Shown in pieces: positions 1 to 9,840 of a stretch of DNA of 60,000 nucleotides (its first letter is position 1; each line of letters starts with the position of its first letter). Source of the DNA: Zygnema cylindricum (lineage: Eukaryota > Streptophyta > Zygnematophyceae > Zygnematales > Zygnemataceae); contig JBBHKE010000890.1 in the NCBI GenBank assembly GCA_037447655.1, forward strand, positions 126,001-186,000, given 5' to 3'. The position numbers and the translations under genes are program-made. The notes under the pieces are model-generated. The model was given only the letters and a program-made list of their open reading frames with translations, searched no databases and had not been told where the DNA came from.

Positions 1-316
1 GCCACCACCCTGGCAGGCAAAAACTTTGACCGACTACACTTGTGTGTAGCGTGGACCCCCTAGAGTCCGCAGCAAAAAAAATCACTGAAAATGGTCAACC
101 CAGTTGATTTGTATGGCTGCTCAAAGTTAGCCTTTTATAGAAGGTGCTCTCTCAAAGGGGCGACTACCTACCAGAAAAATGCTAAGTCATATTCCCTCTT
201 TAAAACCCCTTCTACTGAAGTATTGACCTATTATAGGACTCTACCGTACATAAAAGTACAGGTGCCAGAGTACTTTCTGTACGGCAATTGTACGGCATGT
301 CCATACTGGTGACTGC
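1..316 (-). repeat. Reverse-oriented copia LTR fragment
   Basis: This stretch matches, with much divergence, the body of the reverse-strand LTR at 35236-36274. Shared landmarks are a short 'agagtccg.agcaaaa' block, 'atcactgaaaatgg', and a later 'ctactgaagta' block followed by GTAC-rich sequence. It is cut by the window edge on the left and abuts another LTR end on the right. It is non-coding; the open frame at 91-312 is incidental. Confidence 0.6.
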
Positions 317-378
317 AATTCTGTGTCCTCCATTGGACTACAGAATACAGGAAGCCTCTAGATAGTATTTAACTAACC
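317..378 (-). repeat. Terminal 62 bp of a reverse-oriented copia LTR
   Basis: The sequence begins TGCAATTCTGTGTCCTCC, the same outer end seen at 6214, 23410 and 35236. It breaks off after 'taactaacc', where a forward LTR piece of another family starts. It is a scrap left by nested insertion or deletion. Confidence 0.7.
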
Positions 379-601
379 TCATCTTTGACCAGCCATAACT
401 TACTGCTCGGGTGAGCAAATTCAGTGATTCTTTTTGCGTTTGACTCAGGGGAGTCTTGTCCTCACAAGGGTGAGAGTGGTCAGAATATTTGTGTGCCTGG
501 GCGGCACTTATTCAGCGGGAAAGTAGAAGGGGCAAATATTATCCTAGAGGCTTTACATAGGCTGCTCATTCTGTGGGTCAATGGAGACCACAGAATTTCA
601 T
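379..601 (+). repeat. 3' end (U5) of a forward copia LTR, family B
   Basis: It matches the last 220 bases of the LTRs at 44184-45078 and 49526-50424, including the 'cataacttactgctc' block, the 'ggtggcacttatt' block and the 'gtgggtcaatggagacc' end. No primer-binding site follows. The sequence passes straight into the minisatellite at 602. Confidence 0.7.
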
Positions 602-880
602 AAATGAATCGGCGTAAAATCGCACGTGTGAACGAAAATTATATATGCGTGCGAAAATTATGCGTGCATGCATTAAATCGTGCGTGTATGCATCAAATCT
701 CGCGCCCGTGCCCAAAACCGTTTGTGCGTGCGGAATACTACGCGTGCATGCAAGAAAACCGCGCGTGCGTGCAAAATACCGCGCGAGAGTGCAAAATACC
801 GCGCGTGAGTGAGAAATACTACGCATGCATGCAAAATACTGCGCATGCGTGGATAATATCGTGCGCGCGGGCAACCGACA
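602..880. repeat. Degenerate minisatellite, period about 20 bp
   Basis: About fourteen diverged copies of a CpG-rich unit resembling CGCGCGTGCGTGCAAAATAC occur in tandem. Copies differ at several positions and slightly in length, giving CATGCATGC and GCGTGCGTGC variants. The open frames on both strands here are by-products of the repeat. It sits exactly between two LTR fragments, replacing the missing front of the LTR that resumes near 896. Confidence 0.75.
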
Positions 881-895
881 TGATGCGGCATAACA

Positions 896-1392
896 GGTTT
901 GTGGTCATCGCCACATCGGATGACACGTGGCAAAATTACATTGGATTGTGGTATCTCCGGAGATTACTTCACCAAATCCGGATATGACATGTGTCAACAT
1001 TTAGGCCATGTTGTACAATGTCCGTACAAAAAGTACACCGGCAGCTGTACTTTTGTGTACGGAAGTGTACTCTGATTGGCTCCGTACATCAGTAGATAAA
1101 GTCTGTGAGAGAGATAGGACTTAGAAAAATTAGGAGATAGGACCTCTCTCCAAGAGAGCTTCTGTACAAAAGGTCAATTTTGATCCTCCATAACTTACTG
1201 CTCAGGGGAGCAAATTCAGAGATTTTTTTGCTATCGACTCACGAGAGTCTTGCCTTCAAAGGGGTGAAGGTTGTCTGAGTTTTTGTCTGCTAGGGTGGCA
1301 CTTGTTCTTGCTGAAACACAAAGGGGTCAAGGTTATCCTAGAGACTTCTTCGAAGCTGTCTATTCTGAGGACTTATGGAGGTCTCACAGTTT
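896..1392 (+). repeat. 5' LTR remnant, copia family A
   Basis: It aligns with the last half of the 1.05-kb LTR at 23536-24583, from 'ggtttgtggtcatcgccac' to 'atggaggtctca'. The front half is missing. The final bases and the primer site are also gone, because the sequence jumps straight into the integrase/RT linker of pol. Confidence 0.8.
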
Positions 1393-3238
1393 TAGCAGGT
1401 ACAATCAGACCAAAAAAGACTTGACTGGAGACACTCAAATGACAACTCTATCCGAAGCGGAAGACGTGGTGGAAATATATTCTCAATAAAAGGATAGGGG
1501 AGAAGCGGAGGTTGTTCGAAAAACCCACGAGAACCATCTATTCTTGCCACAAATTTTGAGAGGGGAAAGAGAAGTAGAAAAAGATTGGAAAAAAAACACG
1601 TTAATAACAAGGTAACAAAACTATCTCATCAAGATGAACCTCAAACTTATGAAGAAGCGGTGATTTGTCCAAAAAGAAACCGGTGGAAGACAGCCATCAA
1701 TGAGGAGATGGCCAAAATTATAGCAGCCGATACTTGGGAGTTGGTGGATTGTCCACCTAACCGAAAACCAATCGGTTGTAAGTGGGTTTTCAAATTAGAC
1801 CTGAACCTAGATAACATAATTGAGCTTTATAAGGCCCGATTAGTGGCAAAGGGTTTTACACAATAGGAGGGAATTGACTACGAGGAAACCTTTGCCCCGG
1901 TCATCAGATTTCCCTCCGTCTGCATACTTCCCACTTTGGCAGCAGCGGAAGACATGGAGGTGGACTAGATGGACATCAAGACAAACTTTTTGCATGGAGA
2001 ATTAGAAGTGGAGATATTTATGCGACAACCTAAAGGATTTGTGGAGGAGGGAGAGGAGAGTAAGGTATACGGACTCATTAAATCTCTTTATAGTATGAAA
2101 CAAACGCCTCGATAGTGGAATAAGAAGCTTCATGAGTTTTTTACCGATCTGGGATATATCTGGATCAGCTCATATCACACAATCTATGGTTTTTAAAAAT
2201 GAGGAAGGTGTTATATTTATTGCAATTTATGATAATGATTTGCTAGTCTTAAGTAAATCAATGGACAAATTTAATAAACTAAAAAAGCAATCTTAAGGGG
2301 TTATTTGAAATGAAGGATATGAGGGAAGCAAAATATATTTTGGGAATTCAAGTAGAAAGAGACCGAAAAAGAAAGATTATATGATTGACTCGAAAGGAAG
2401 CAATAGGGAACATGCTTAAAAAATCTTAGATGGATAAAGCTAATAGTTGTACAACTCCAATGGAAATAAAGAAGGGGAGTCAGGTGAGTGAGGAAGAAGG
2501 AGTCATAGTCTTAGACGAGGAATTATCTCCTGAAGAATAAAAGTTTATGCAGACTATTCCCTACAGGCAAGTAGTGGGAAGTCTTATCTATTTTATGAAT
2601 TTTACCCGGCCGGATTTAGCTGCAGCTGTAGGAGTGCTGAGTAGAAGTTTAAATGCTCCAACTAAGAGGGGTTAGGAGGCAGCTAAGAGAGTCCTTAGAT
2701 ATTTGATAGGAACTAGGGATCTATGGTTGCATTTGGGTGGGGAGAATACTGACATCACTACTTGGAGTGATGCCTGTTATGTTGATGCTCTGATGAGGAG
2801 ATGCACTTCTGGATATGTATTATATGTGGGTGATGGGGCTTGCTGTTGTAGTAGCAAACAGCAAAAATGTATTGCTCACTCCACCATGGAGGCTGAGTAT
2901 ATGGCCTCTTGCTCTACGGTAAAAGAATTGATGTGAGTCAAGTCTTTGCTTGGTGAGTTAAGTCACCTTAAAAGTGGTGAACAAATTTTTTTTTTTGTGA
3001 TAATTAGGCAATAATCGCTATTTCTGTCAATCCTAAACATCATTTTAAAGCCAAATACATAGACATTAGACTCAACTTTGTTAGAGAGAAAGTAGAAAAC
3101 AAAATAATCACTTTTGAGTATAGACCAGATAGCGAGATGGTAGCAGATATGATGACCAAACTTGTGCCTTCCCCTAAGCTAATTTTCTACAAGAGAAGTG
3201 TGGTCTAAAATTAAAGATTGACTAGAAAATAAGGGGAG
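1393..3238 (+). pseudogene. Copia pol remnant (RT and RNase H only), element V
   Basis: The sequence enters directly in the Ser/Glu-rich linker between integrase and reverse transcriptase; gag, protease and integrase are absent. RT blocks are readable (for example CKWVFKL and the DYEETFAPV block near 1880), followed by RNase H with SDACYVDA and MEAEYMAS. It is inactive. Several in-frame stops occur (for example 1864 and 1966), there are frameshifts, and the RT catalytic tetrad near 2229 reads YDND instead of YVDD. The end matches the stop and polypurine tract of the element at 23536, just before the next LTR. The direct join of LTR to mid-pol indicates one internal deletion. Confidence 0.88.
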
Positions 3239-4116
3239 TGTAGAAATTGATGGTTCTTGTTAGTGTTTTCTATGTCTAAGTTGAAACACAGAAAGAAGCC
3301 GAGGCAGTTTATCTCTAACTTCTCTCTGCAACTCCCACACTTGTCGAAGTCATTGAGAAGTTGGAGAGGAAGCTAGAGCCATGGCTACCTAAGCTATCCA
3401 CTGGTTTAAAGGAAATAGATTAGTTGATTAATCGATAGGTAGATTATTCACTAAAAGGATATATGTCGGAACCAAGATTTGATCTTCGTACTTGCTAAAC
3501 GTTAAGAAGTTGGTAGCTGCTAGACTTATCCGTTACGTCTAGGACTAGTGATACATGCTATAGGGTTTGTTATTTATTTAAACATTACCACGTAGGATAA
3601 TTCATTTAACTGCAATTGTTTACGAGATACATAGATCTAGTGATGTAAAAGTACGGATTACGGTATGTATAAGAAACGAGTACCGTGCATTTGTTTCTTT
3701 AACGAAACAAATATCGCACAAGTATTTATGACGGCTACGATTGAAATGTGCTTTCAATCAGACGGCCGGGAAAAAAGCCGAGATCGCGGAAGAGAATCTC
3801 GGCGGTTTGTGGTCATCGCCACATTGGATGACACGTGGCAAAATTATCTTTGATCGCGGCTTCTCCGGGGATTACAGGACCAAATCCAGATATGACATGT
3901 GTCGACTTTTAGGCCATGTCGTACAATATCCGTACAGAAAGTACACCGGCAGTTATATTGTTATGTAAAAAAGTGTAATATGATTGGTTTTGTACATCAG
4001 TAGATAGAGTTTATGAGAGAGATAGGACTTAGAAAAAATTGGTAGATAGGACCCTCTTTCCCAAAAAGCTTCTATACAAAAGGTAAACTTTGAACCTCCA
4101 TAACTAACTGCGCAGG
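3239..4116 (+). repeat. Copia family A LTR shared by two truncated elements
   Basis: It starts TGTAGAAATTGATGG right after the polypurine tract AATAAGGGGAG and aligns with the LTR at 28936 through 'cataactaactgcgcag'. It then jumps into the pol linker of the next body near 4117. It therefore serves as 3' LTR of the body before it and, truncated, as 5' LTR of the body after it. It contains a copy of the TTTGTTTC / GAAACAAA inverted repeat near 3690. Confidence 0.82.
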
Positions 4117-5844
4117 GGGTTGTTTGTTCAAAAGAACCCACGGGAACCATGTATTACGGCCACAAGTTTTGAGGGAGGGAAGAGAAAAAGCACAAGGTTG
4201 CAAGAAAAGCAGCGTAATAAAAAGGTATAAAACTATCTCATCCGGATGAACCTTACATGTATAGAGAGGTGATGAATTGTCCACAAAGGAACGGGTAGAA
4301 GACAGCCATCAATGAGGAGATGGCCTTGATTATGGCAGTCGATACTTGGGAGATGGTGGATTGTCCACCTAACCACAAACATTTCGGTTTTAAGTGGGTG
4401 TTCAAATTAAAACTGAACCCAGATAACACCATTGAGTGCTACAAAACTCGGTTAGTGGCAAAAAGATTCAAATAGAAAAAGTGAATCGTCTACGAGGAAA
4501 CCTTTGCCCCGTTAGTTAGATATCCCTCCGTCCGCATATTTCTCAGCTTAACAGCAAGGAAAGACATGGAGGTGCACCAGATGGACATCAAGACAACCTT
4601 TTTGCAAAGAGAATTGGAAAAGGAGATTTATGCAACAACCTGAAGGATTTGTGGAGCAAGGAGAGGAAAGTAAGGTATGCTGGCTGATTAAATATCTTTA
4701 TGGTTTGAAAAACCTCCCCGACAGTTGAATAAGAAGCGTGATGAGTTTCTTACGGGTCTAGGACATATCCGAATCAACTCAGATCACTCAATCTATGTTG
4801 TTGAAGATGAGGAAGGTGTTATTTTTATTGCAATTTATGTTGATGATTTGCTTGTTTTAAGTAAATCAATGGACAAATTTAATAAACTGAAAACCGATCT
4901 TAAGGGGTGATTTAAGATGAACGATATGGGGAAGGCAAAATATATTTTGGGAATTCAAGTAGAAAGAGATCGCGACAGAAAGATTAAAAGAATGACTCGG
5001 AAATAAGTAATAGGGAATATGTTGGAAAAATTAATAATGGATAAGGCTAATAGTTGTACTACTCCAATGGAGTTTAAGAAGGGAAGTGAGGGGAGTGATG
5101 AAAAAGGATTCATAATCTTAAACGAAGAATTAGGTCTTAACGAACAGAAGTTCATGCAAAGTTTTCGTTACTGGCAAGTTGTGGGAAGCCTAATCTATTT
5201 TTTGAATTGTACTTTGTCGGATTTAGCTGCAGCTTTAGTAGTGCTGAGTAGAAGCCAAAATTCTCCCACTAAGAAAGACTAGGAGGCAGTTAAAAGAGTC
5301 CTTAGATATTTAATAGGAACTAGGGATCTATGGTTGCATTTGGGTGGATGGAATACTGACATCACTACTTTGAGGGATGCCAATTATGGTGATGCTCGAA
5401 TGAGGAGATGTATTTATGGATATGTATTTTATGTGGGTGACGGGGCTTATTACTGGAGTAGCAAACAGCAAAAGGTTATTGTCTAGTCTACCACACAGGC
5501 TAAGTATATGGCCTTTTGCTTTGGTGTAAAAGTATTGATGTGGGTCAAGTGTTTCCTTGGTGAGCTTGGTCACTTTAAGAGTGGTGTGCAATTTTTTTAT
5601 TGTGATAATCAGGCAGCAATTGCTATTGCTGCCAATCCTATACATCATTTTAAAGCCAAACACATGGACATTAGACTCACCTTTGTTAGAGAGAAAGTGA
5701 AAAACAAAATAATTAGTTTAGAGAAAAGACCAGATAGTGAGATGGTAGCAAATATGATAGACAAACTTCTGCATTCCCCTAAGCTAATTTTCTACAAAGA
5801 GAAGTGTGGTCTGAAAATAAAGAGTGACTAGAAAATAAGGGGAG
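4117..5844 (+). pseudogene. Copia pol remnant (RT and RNase H only), element VI
   Basis: This is a second pol body starting in the linker before RT; gag, protease and integrase are missing. The deletion starts at a different LTR position from that of element V, so the two losses look independent. RT is readable in pieces, with an intact IYVDDLLVLSKS block near 4835. RNase H follows, with CDNQAAIAIAANP near 5601 and KAKHMDIRL near 5656. Stops and frameshifts interrupt it throughout (for example 4474, 5004, 5280, 5484). It ends at 'gactag' followed by AAAATAAGGGGAG and the next LTR. Confidence 0.88.
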
Positions 5845-5995
5845 TGTAGAAATTAATGGTTCTTTTAGTATTTTCTAAGTTTAAAATGAAATGCACAAAA
5901 GAAGCGGAGGTAGTCTGCCTCTAACTCCTATCTTTAGCTCCCACACTTGTCACAATCACAAAAGAGGGAGCTAGTGCCATGGCTGCCTGTGTTGA
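5845..5995 (+). repeat. Start of a copia family A LTR
   Basis: It starts TGTAGAAATTAATGG after a polypurine tract and runs to about 'ccatggctgcctg', matching the first 150 bases of the LTR at 3239. It is then replaced by a piece of LTR family B, so the 3' LTR of element VI is mostly lost. Confidence 0.75.
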
Positions 5996-6213
5996 CCAAA
6001 GAGAGACAGAAAAGAGGATATTATTAGTTCACTTCTCTATTTTAGTTATACTATAAAGAGAGGGAGTGAGGATCAAAGGCACGCCATGGCTACCGCCATA
6101 TATATAAACAGGCAGATTTTGAAGAAGAGAATATTTTACCAAAATGTTGCCTAAGTCCAAATTTGAACCTACAACCTCTGGATTGTATAAAGCCGAGCAC
6201 CTTAACCATTAAG
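5996..6213 (+). repeat. Start (U3) of a family B copia LTR
   Basis: It matches the first 210 bases of the LTR at 49526: 'gttcacttctctatttta', a GA-rich run, 'gatcaaaggcacgccatgg' and 'ccttaaccattaag'. It stops at the point where the reverse lone LTR begins. Confidence 0.7.
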
Positions 6214-7252
6214 TGCAATTCTGTGTCCTCCATTGGACTATAGAATACAGGAAGCCTCTAGATAGTATTTAACTAACCCACTTTAAGCCACGACCACTTC
6301 TGCCCAAGAAGGCAAACTGACAATTTGACTGCACTCTTGTGCAGCCTAGACTCCATTGAGTCCGTAGCAAAAAGAATCACTGAAAACGGCCAACCTGCCG
6401 ATAAATTATGAGGCAGTAAAAATGCCAATTTGTACAAACTCTCAAATGGAGAGGTGACTTACCTACCAAAATTTTCTAAGTCTTGATTCTCTCTAATAAA
6501 TCCTATCTACTGAAGTACAGACCAATCAGATTACTCTATCGTACACAAAAGTACTACTGCCGATGTACCTTTTTTATGGTCTATGTACGACAAGGCTATT
6601 AAGTGGACGCGTGTCCGATTTTCACTCGTCCGTACGTTCCTCGCAATTCCTATGACCGAATGTCATCTCCCCACGTGGCTCCAAGTCATGCCACGTCACA
6701 AAACGCCAAAGTGACCACTCCGGAATTTTGGGGATGATGTGCGCCGTTGGATTTTATGCGAAACGCAATCTTAGCCGTAATAAATACTTGCGCGACATTT
6801 GTTCCGATGTCGAAATAAAATGTGTGGTATCCGTTTTGAATTAGCGTCGTACGACGTACTTTATATAACTGAATCTATGTACGCCGTATACAGTTCTAGT
6901 TAAATGAATTTTATCCACTCGAACTAAATATATATCTTTCACATACCATAACACTTAGCATTAATCCTAGTCTATTAGGATAAAGCTGACCGCTACCGGT
7001 CAACTTGACAAACCGCAGGTACCGGGATCAAATCTCTGGTCCGTCAAGTATATTTTTAGTAACCTACTAAAAATAGTTGTCTGTTGAACTAAGGCAGCCA
7101 TGGATCAACCTCTCTCTCTTACCTTCAGTGACTACAACAAGTATGGGGGCTAGAGAGCGGAGGTGGAGGCAGGCTGTCCGTCCTTTTTCTTTTCCTTTTA
7201 TAAAAACATATTTAAACCTAGAAAATACTCTAAAAATCTATAAATTTCAACA
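6214..7252 (-). mobile_element. Lone reverse-oriented copia LTR
   Basis: This is a complete 1,039-bp LTR in reverse orientation (TG...CA ends), close in length and sequence to 35236-36274. No matching internal region is attached on either side. The 5-bp flanks are TTAAG on the left and GTGAC on the right, so no target duplication is seen. It may be a solo LTR whose flank was later lost, or one end of a larger deleted element. Confidence 0.75.
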
Positions 7253-7868
7253 GTGACATTTGTCACATCGGGACTTGTTGTCTTCTGCTCCAGAGATTTC
7301 GTAAACCCGTATGATGTTGCCACGTGTCATCGGGAGGGGCGACGTCCAAAAACGCAAAAACGCACTTTCTACAATCTCGGCTCATATCACGGCCGTTCGA
7401 TGAAGATCGACATTTAATACCGGTCGTCGAAATATAATGTTGTTTTGTTAATTCTGTGCGGTCCGAAATTCGTGCGGTCTAATTCATTTCCATGTATAGT
7501 CTTTCTCGTAATCTGTGAAATGAATTAGATTGCGTCGCGAATTTTATTTAATTATCGTACCCCACATATTTTAGCAATGGTCCTAGATTATAGGATAAAG
7601 CTACCCGCTACTGGCTAGTCTGACAGACGGTAGGTACCAGGATCAAATCTTGGTGCCAGCAGCCGCCTTTTTGATACAGACTAAGTATCTAGGCTATTCT
7701 CTGTCTCCTTGGACAGCATATGCAGCCATGGTTCTAGCTCTCTCTTCGGTCTTAAGTGACTTCAACAAGTATGAGGACTGGAGAGTGGAGCGACAAGTAG
7801 GTTGCCTTTGCTGACTTTCTTATTTTCTTTTTCTTATTCAAACCTAGAAAAATACATGAGTTTCAACA
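7253..7868 (-). repeat. 3' LTR (partial) of the reverse copia relic, element IV
   Basis: Read on the reverse strand it begins TGTTGAAACTCATG directly after a polypurine tract (AATAACGAGAG) and carries the 'tagccatggttctagctc'-type block seen in the other reverse LTRs. Its far end is missing because it abuts the lone LTR at 7252. Confidence 0.7.
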
Positions 7869-9840
7869 CTCTCGTTATTTTCTAGTCTACTGTACTTTTC
7901 AACCAAAAAAAAAAAAACATCTTTCTTATTTTATTTCTCTTCTTTCTTTTCCCTTCATAAAACGTTAATTGAATACCCTCGTGTTTAAGGAAGTGTATTA
8001 AATGAGCCGAAATAAACATTACATCTTGTTGGTCACACATTATATTTCGCATGCCACTTTTCATAAATCCGAGCTCATAGAGCAAGGATTTTATCAACCT
8101 CATCCCTTTTTCATCTGAGCAACATGCAAATTTCCTCTTGCATTTCAAACAGACAGTTCCATCCCCAATGCGCAACACGAACCCAGATGCTAACCCTTTT
8201 ACAAGCACACCTTCATAGATGACATCACTCCCACTAGTGATGTCAAAACCATTACCCCCCAAAATTACCCTTAAATCAAGAGTTCCCACTAAGTTCCTCA
8301 TAAACTCTACATCTTCCAAACTCATATTTTTATCCCTGATAACCCCATTATCTAAACTTTCCATCACTCTCTCCCATGGAATTCTTTCCACTATCGCTTT
8401 CTATTTTTATTCCTAAAAAATATTTCTCCTCCCTTAAACCTTTCATCAAATATTCCTCTTCTCCCCTAACCTTTGGAGCCCCCTTTAGATTTACTTCTCC
8501 CCTTTCCTCGGAATCCGTTGAAGTCTCCCTTTCCGACCAGTTTTGTGTTTCCAAAATATCTATGACATTATCCTCATAATTTTTATTTTTCCATTTTTCA
8601 ATTATGGATCCTAGATCCGACTTTCTCATTTCTAAGTCATTCACTCTACACTCCTTAACATCCTCAAGTACCTCCTCTCTCTTTACTTCCCTTATACCTC
8701 CAAAAGCACATTGTTGCCTCGTGGAATTTCTGTGTGTTTTTATCTCTTCCCCATTCTACCGATATGAAGAAGCTCCAAAATATCTGCATCCTCTTTCTTC
8801 TCTTCCCCTTTTTCCTCCTCATTCACATTCCACCTAATTTTTTTCAAACAAGGACACTCCTCCATATAGTGACCTGGTTCCCTACAAAAGAAGCAAACCC
8901 TTTTTTTCAAAGATCCCTTTTCTTTTCTTCTCCCTCTCTTTCCACCAAAGTTCCGATAAGGTTTACCTTTGTCTTTCTTCCTCTCATCACGCTTCCGCCA
9001 ATCACCATTATTTTTCTTATCACGCTTCCGCCAGTCACCACTAGCTGTTAGTGCATTCACCCTGTTACTTCCCCTACAAAGCTTCAAAGTGCTTTCCCTC
9101 ACAAGAATCATCCCCATGGTAATGCTCCAAGACTATGAGGAGCAATCCATTTTCTGCATACGGTAAATTATGTTTTTGTACTCATCTAGAAGTTTCTTAA
9201 TTAGTGTGTTAATCTTTCTTTCCTCTGATTCTCCATATCTCGCACTAGCAAGCTCAACATATAATGCAGCAATATCATTGCAAAACTCTATCATGCTACC
9301 GCCTTTATAAACGTAGGCCTCTATTTCATGTTTTACTAATTGCTGGCTCTGTATAGTTTCACTCTTATAAGTTTGGATCAGTGTTTCCCATATTTTTGAA
9401 GACTTTGTTAGGTTTAAAATAGTGATAGCTATAGACTTAGACACGTATCTAAGCATAAGATGTTTTCCTTTACTGTTTTTATAATCCCAAATGTTTCTGT
9501 CATTTTCTTCAGTTTTAGTTATAACCCCTCCAAGTGGAACCGTAGCCGAGAGCCTAGCTCCCCTCACCATAGGGGTTCCTTTTCCCTTCTCCTCTTTCCC
9601 TCTTCCATGGCAATGATTTTCCCTTCACCTTCCGTTGCATGTGAAATCCGGCTGGTTTTCTAGGAAGCCCTTGGTGAATCTCCGTAGTGAGTTCCACCAA
9701 AGCTTGGTGGTGGACACCTCATGTGTCCCGAAACAATTTCCCATAAGTGTTTTTCGATAGGGAAAACGTTAGGTTCCACGTTAGGGATTCCATAAAGAAT
9801 CTACCTCCGTAGGTAGAGGTGTTTGAAGATTTATGGCTCC
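7869..9840 (-). pseudogene. Copia relic with gag and RNase H but no integrase or RT core, element IV
   Basis: Reading right to left on the reverse strand there is a gag start region (about 9838-9570, with a block recognisable as EKHLWEIVSGH), then gag (9570-9133, with YKSETIQSQQLVKHEIEAYV). Next is a basic stretch with a CCHC zinc knuckle, CFFCREPGHYMEEC (about 8889-8848). The protease, integrase and most of RT are absent. Coding sense resumes at the end of RT (EEKYFLGIKIESD, about 8437-8399) and RNase H (8391-7882). RNase H is eroded: the usual CDNQAAI block reads CDQQDVM. It is reverse-oriented like the element at 23410-36274 but from a more distant family. No 5' LTR or primer site is visible. 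Confidence 0.85.

Noticed and set aside
604-987. Cys/Arg/Ala-rich frames on both strands over the minisatellite
   Set aside because: They arise from the 20-bp repeat in every frame, with no independent sign of coding.
7253-7269. Shared palindrome GTGACATTTGTCAC here and, reversed, in exon 2 (18462-18475)
   Set aside because: A short palindrome shared by two places with unrelated flanks; most likely chance.
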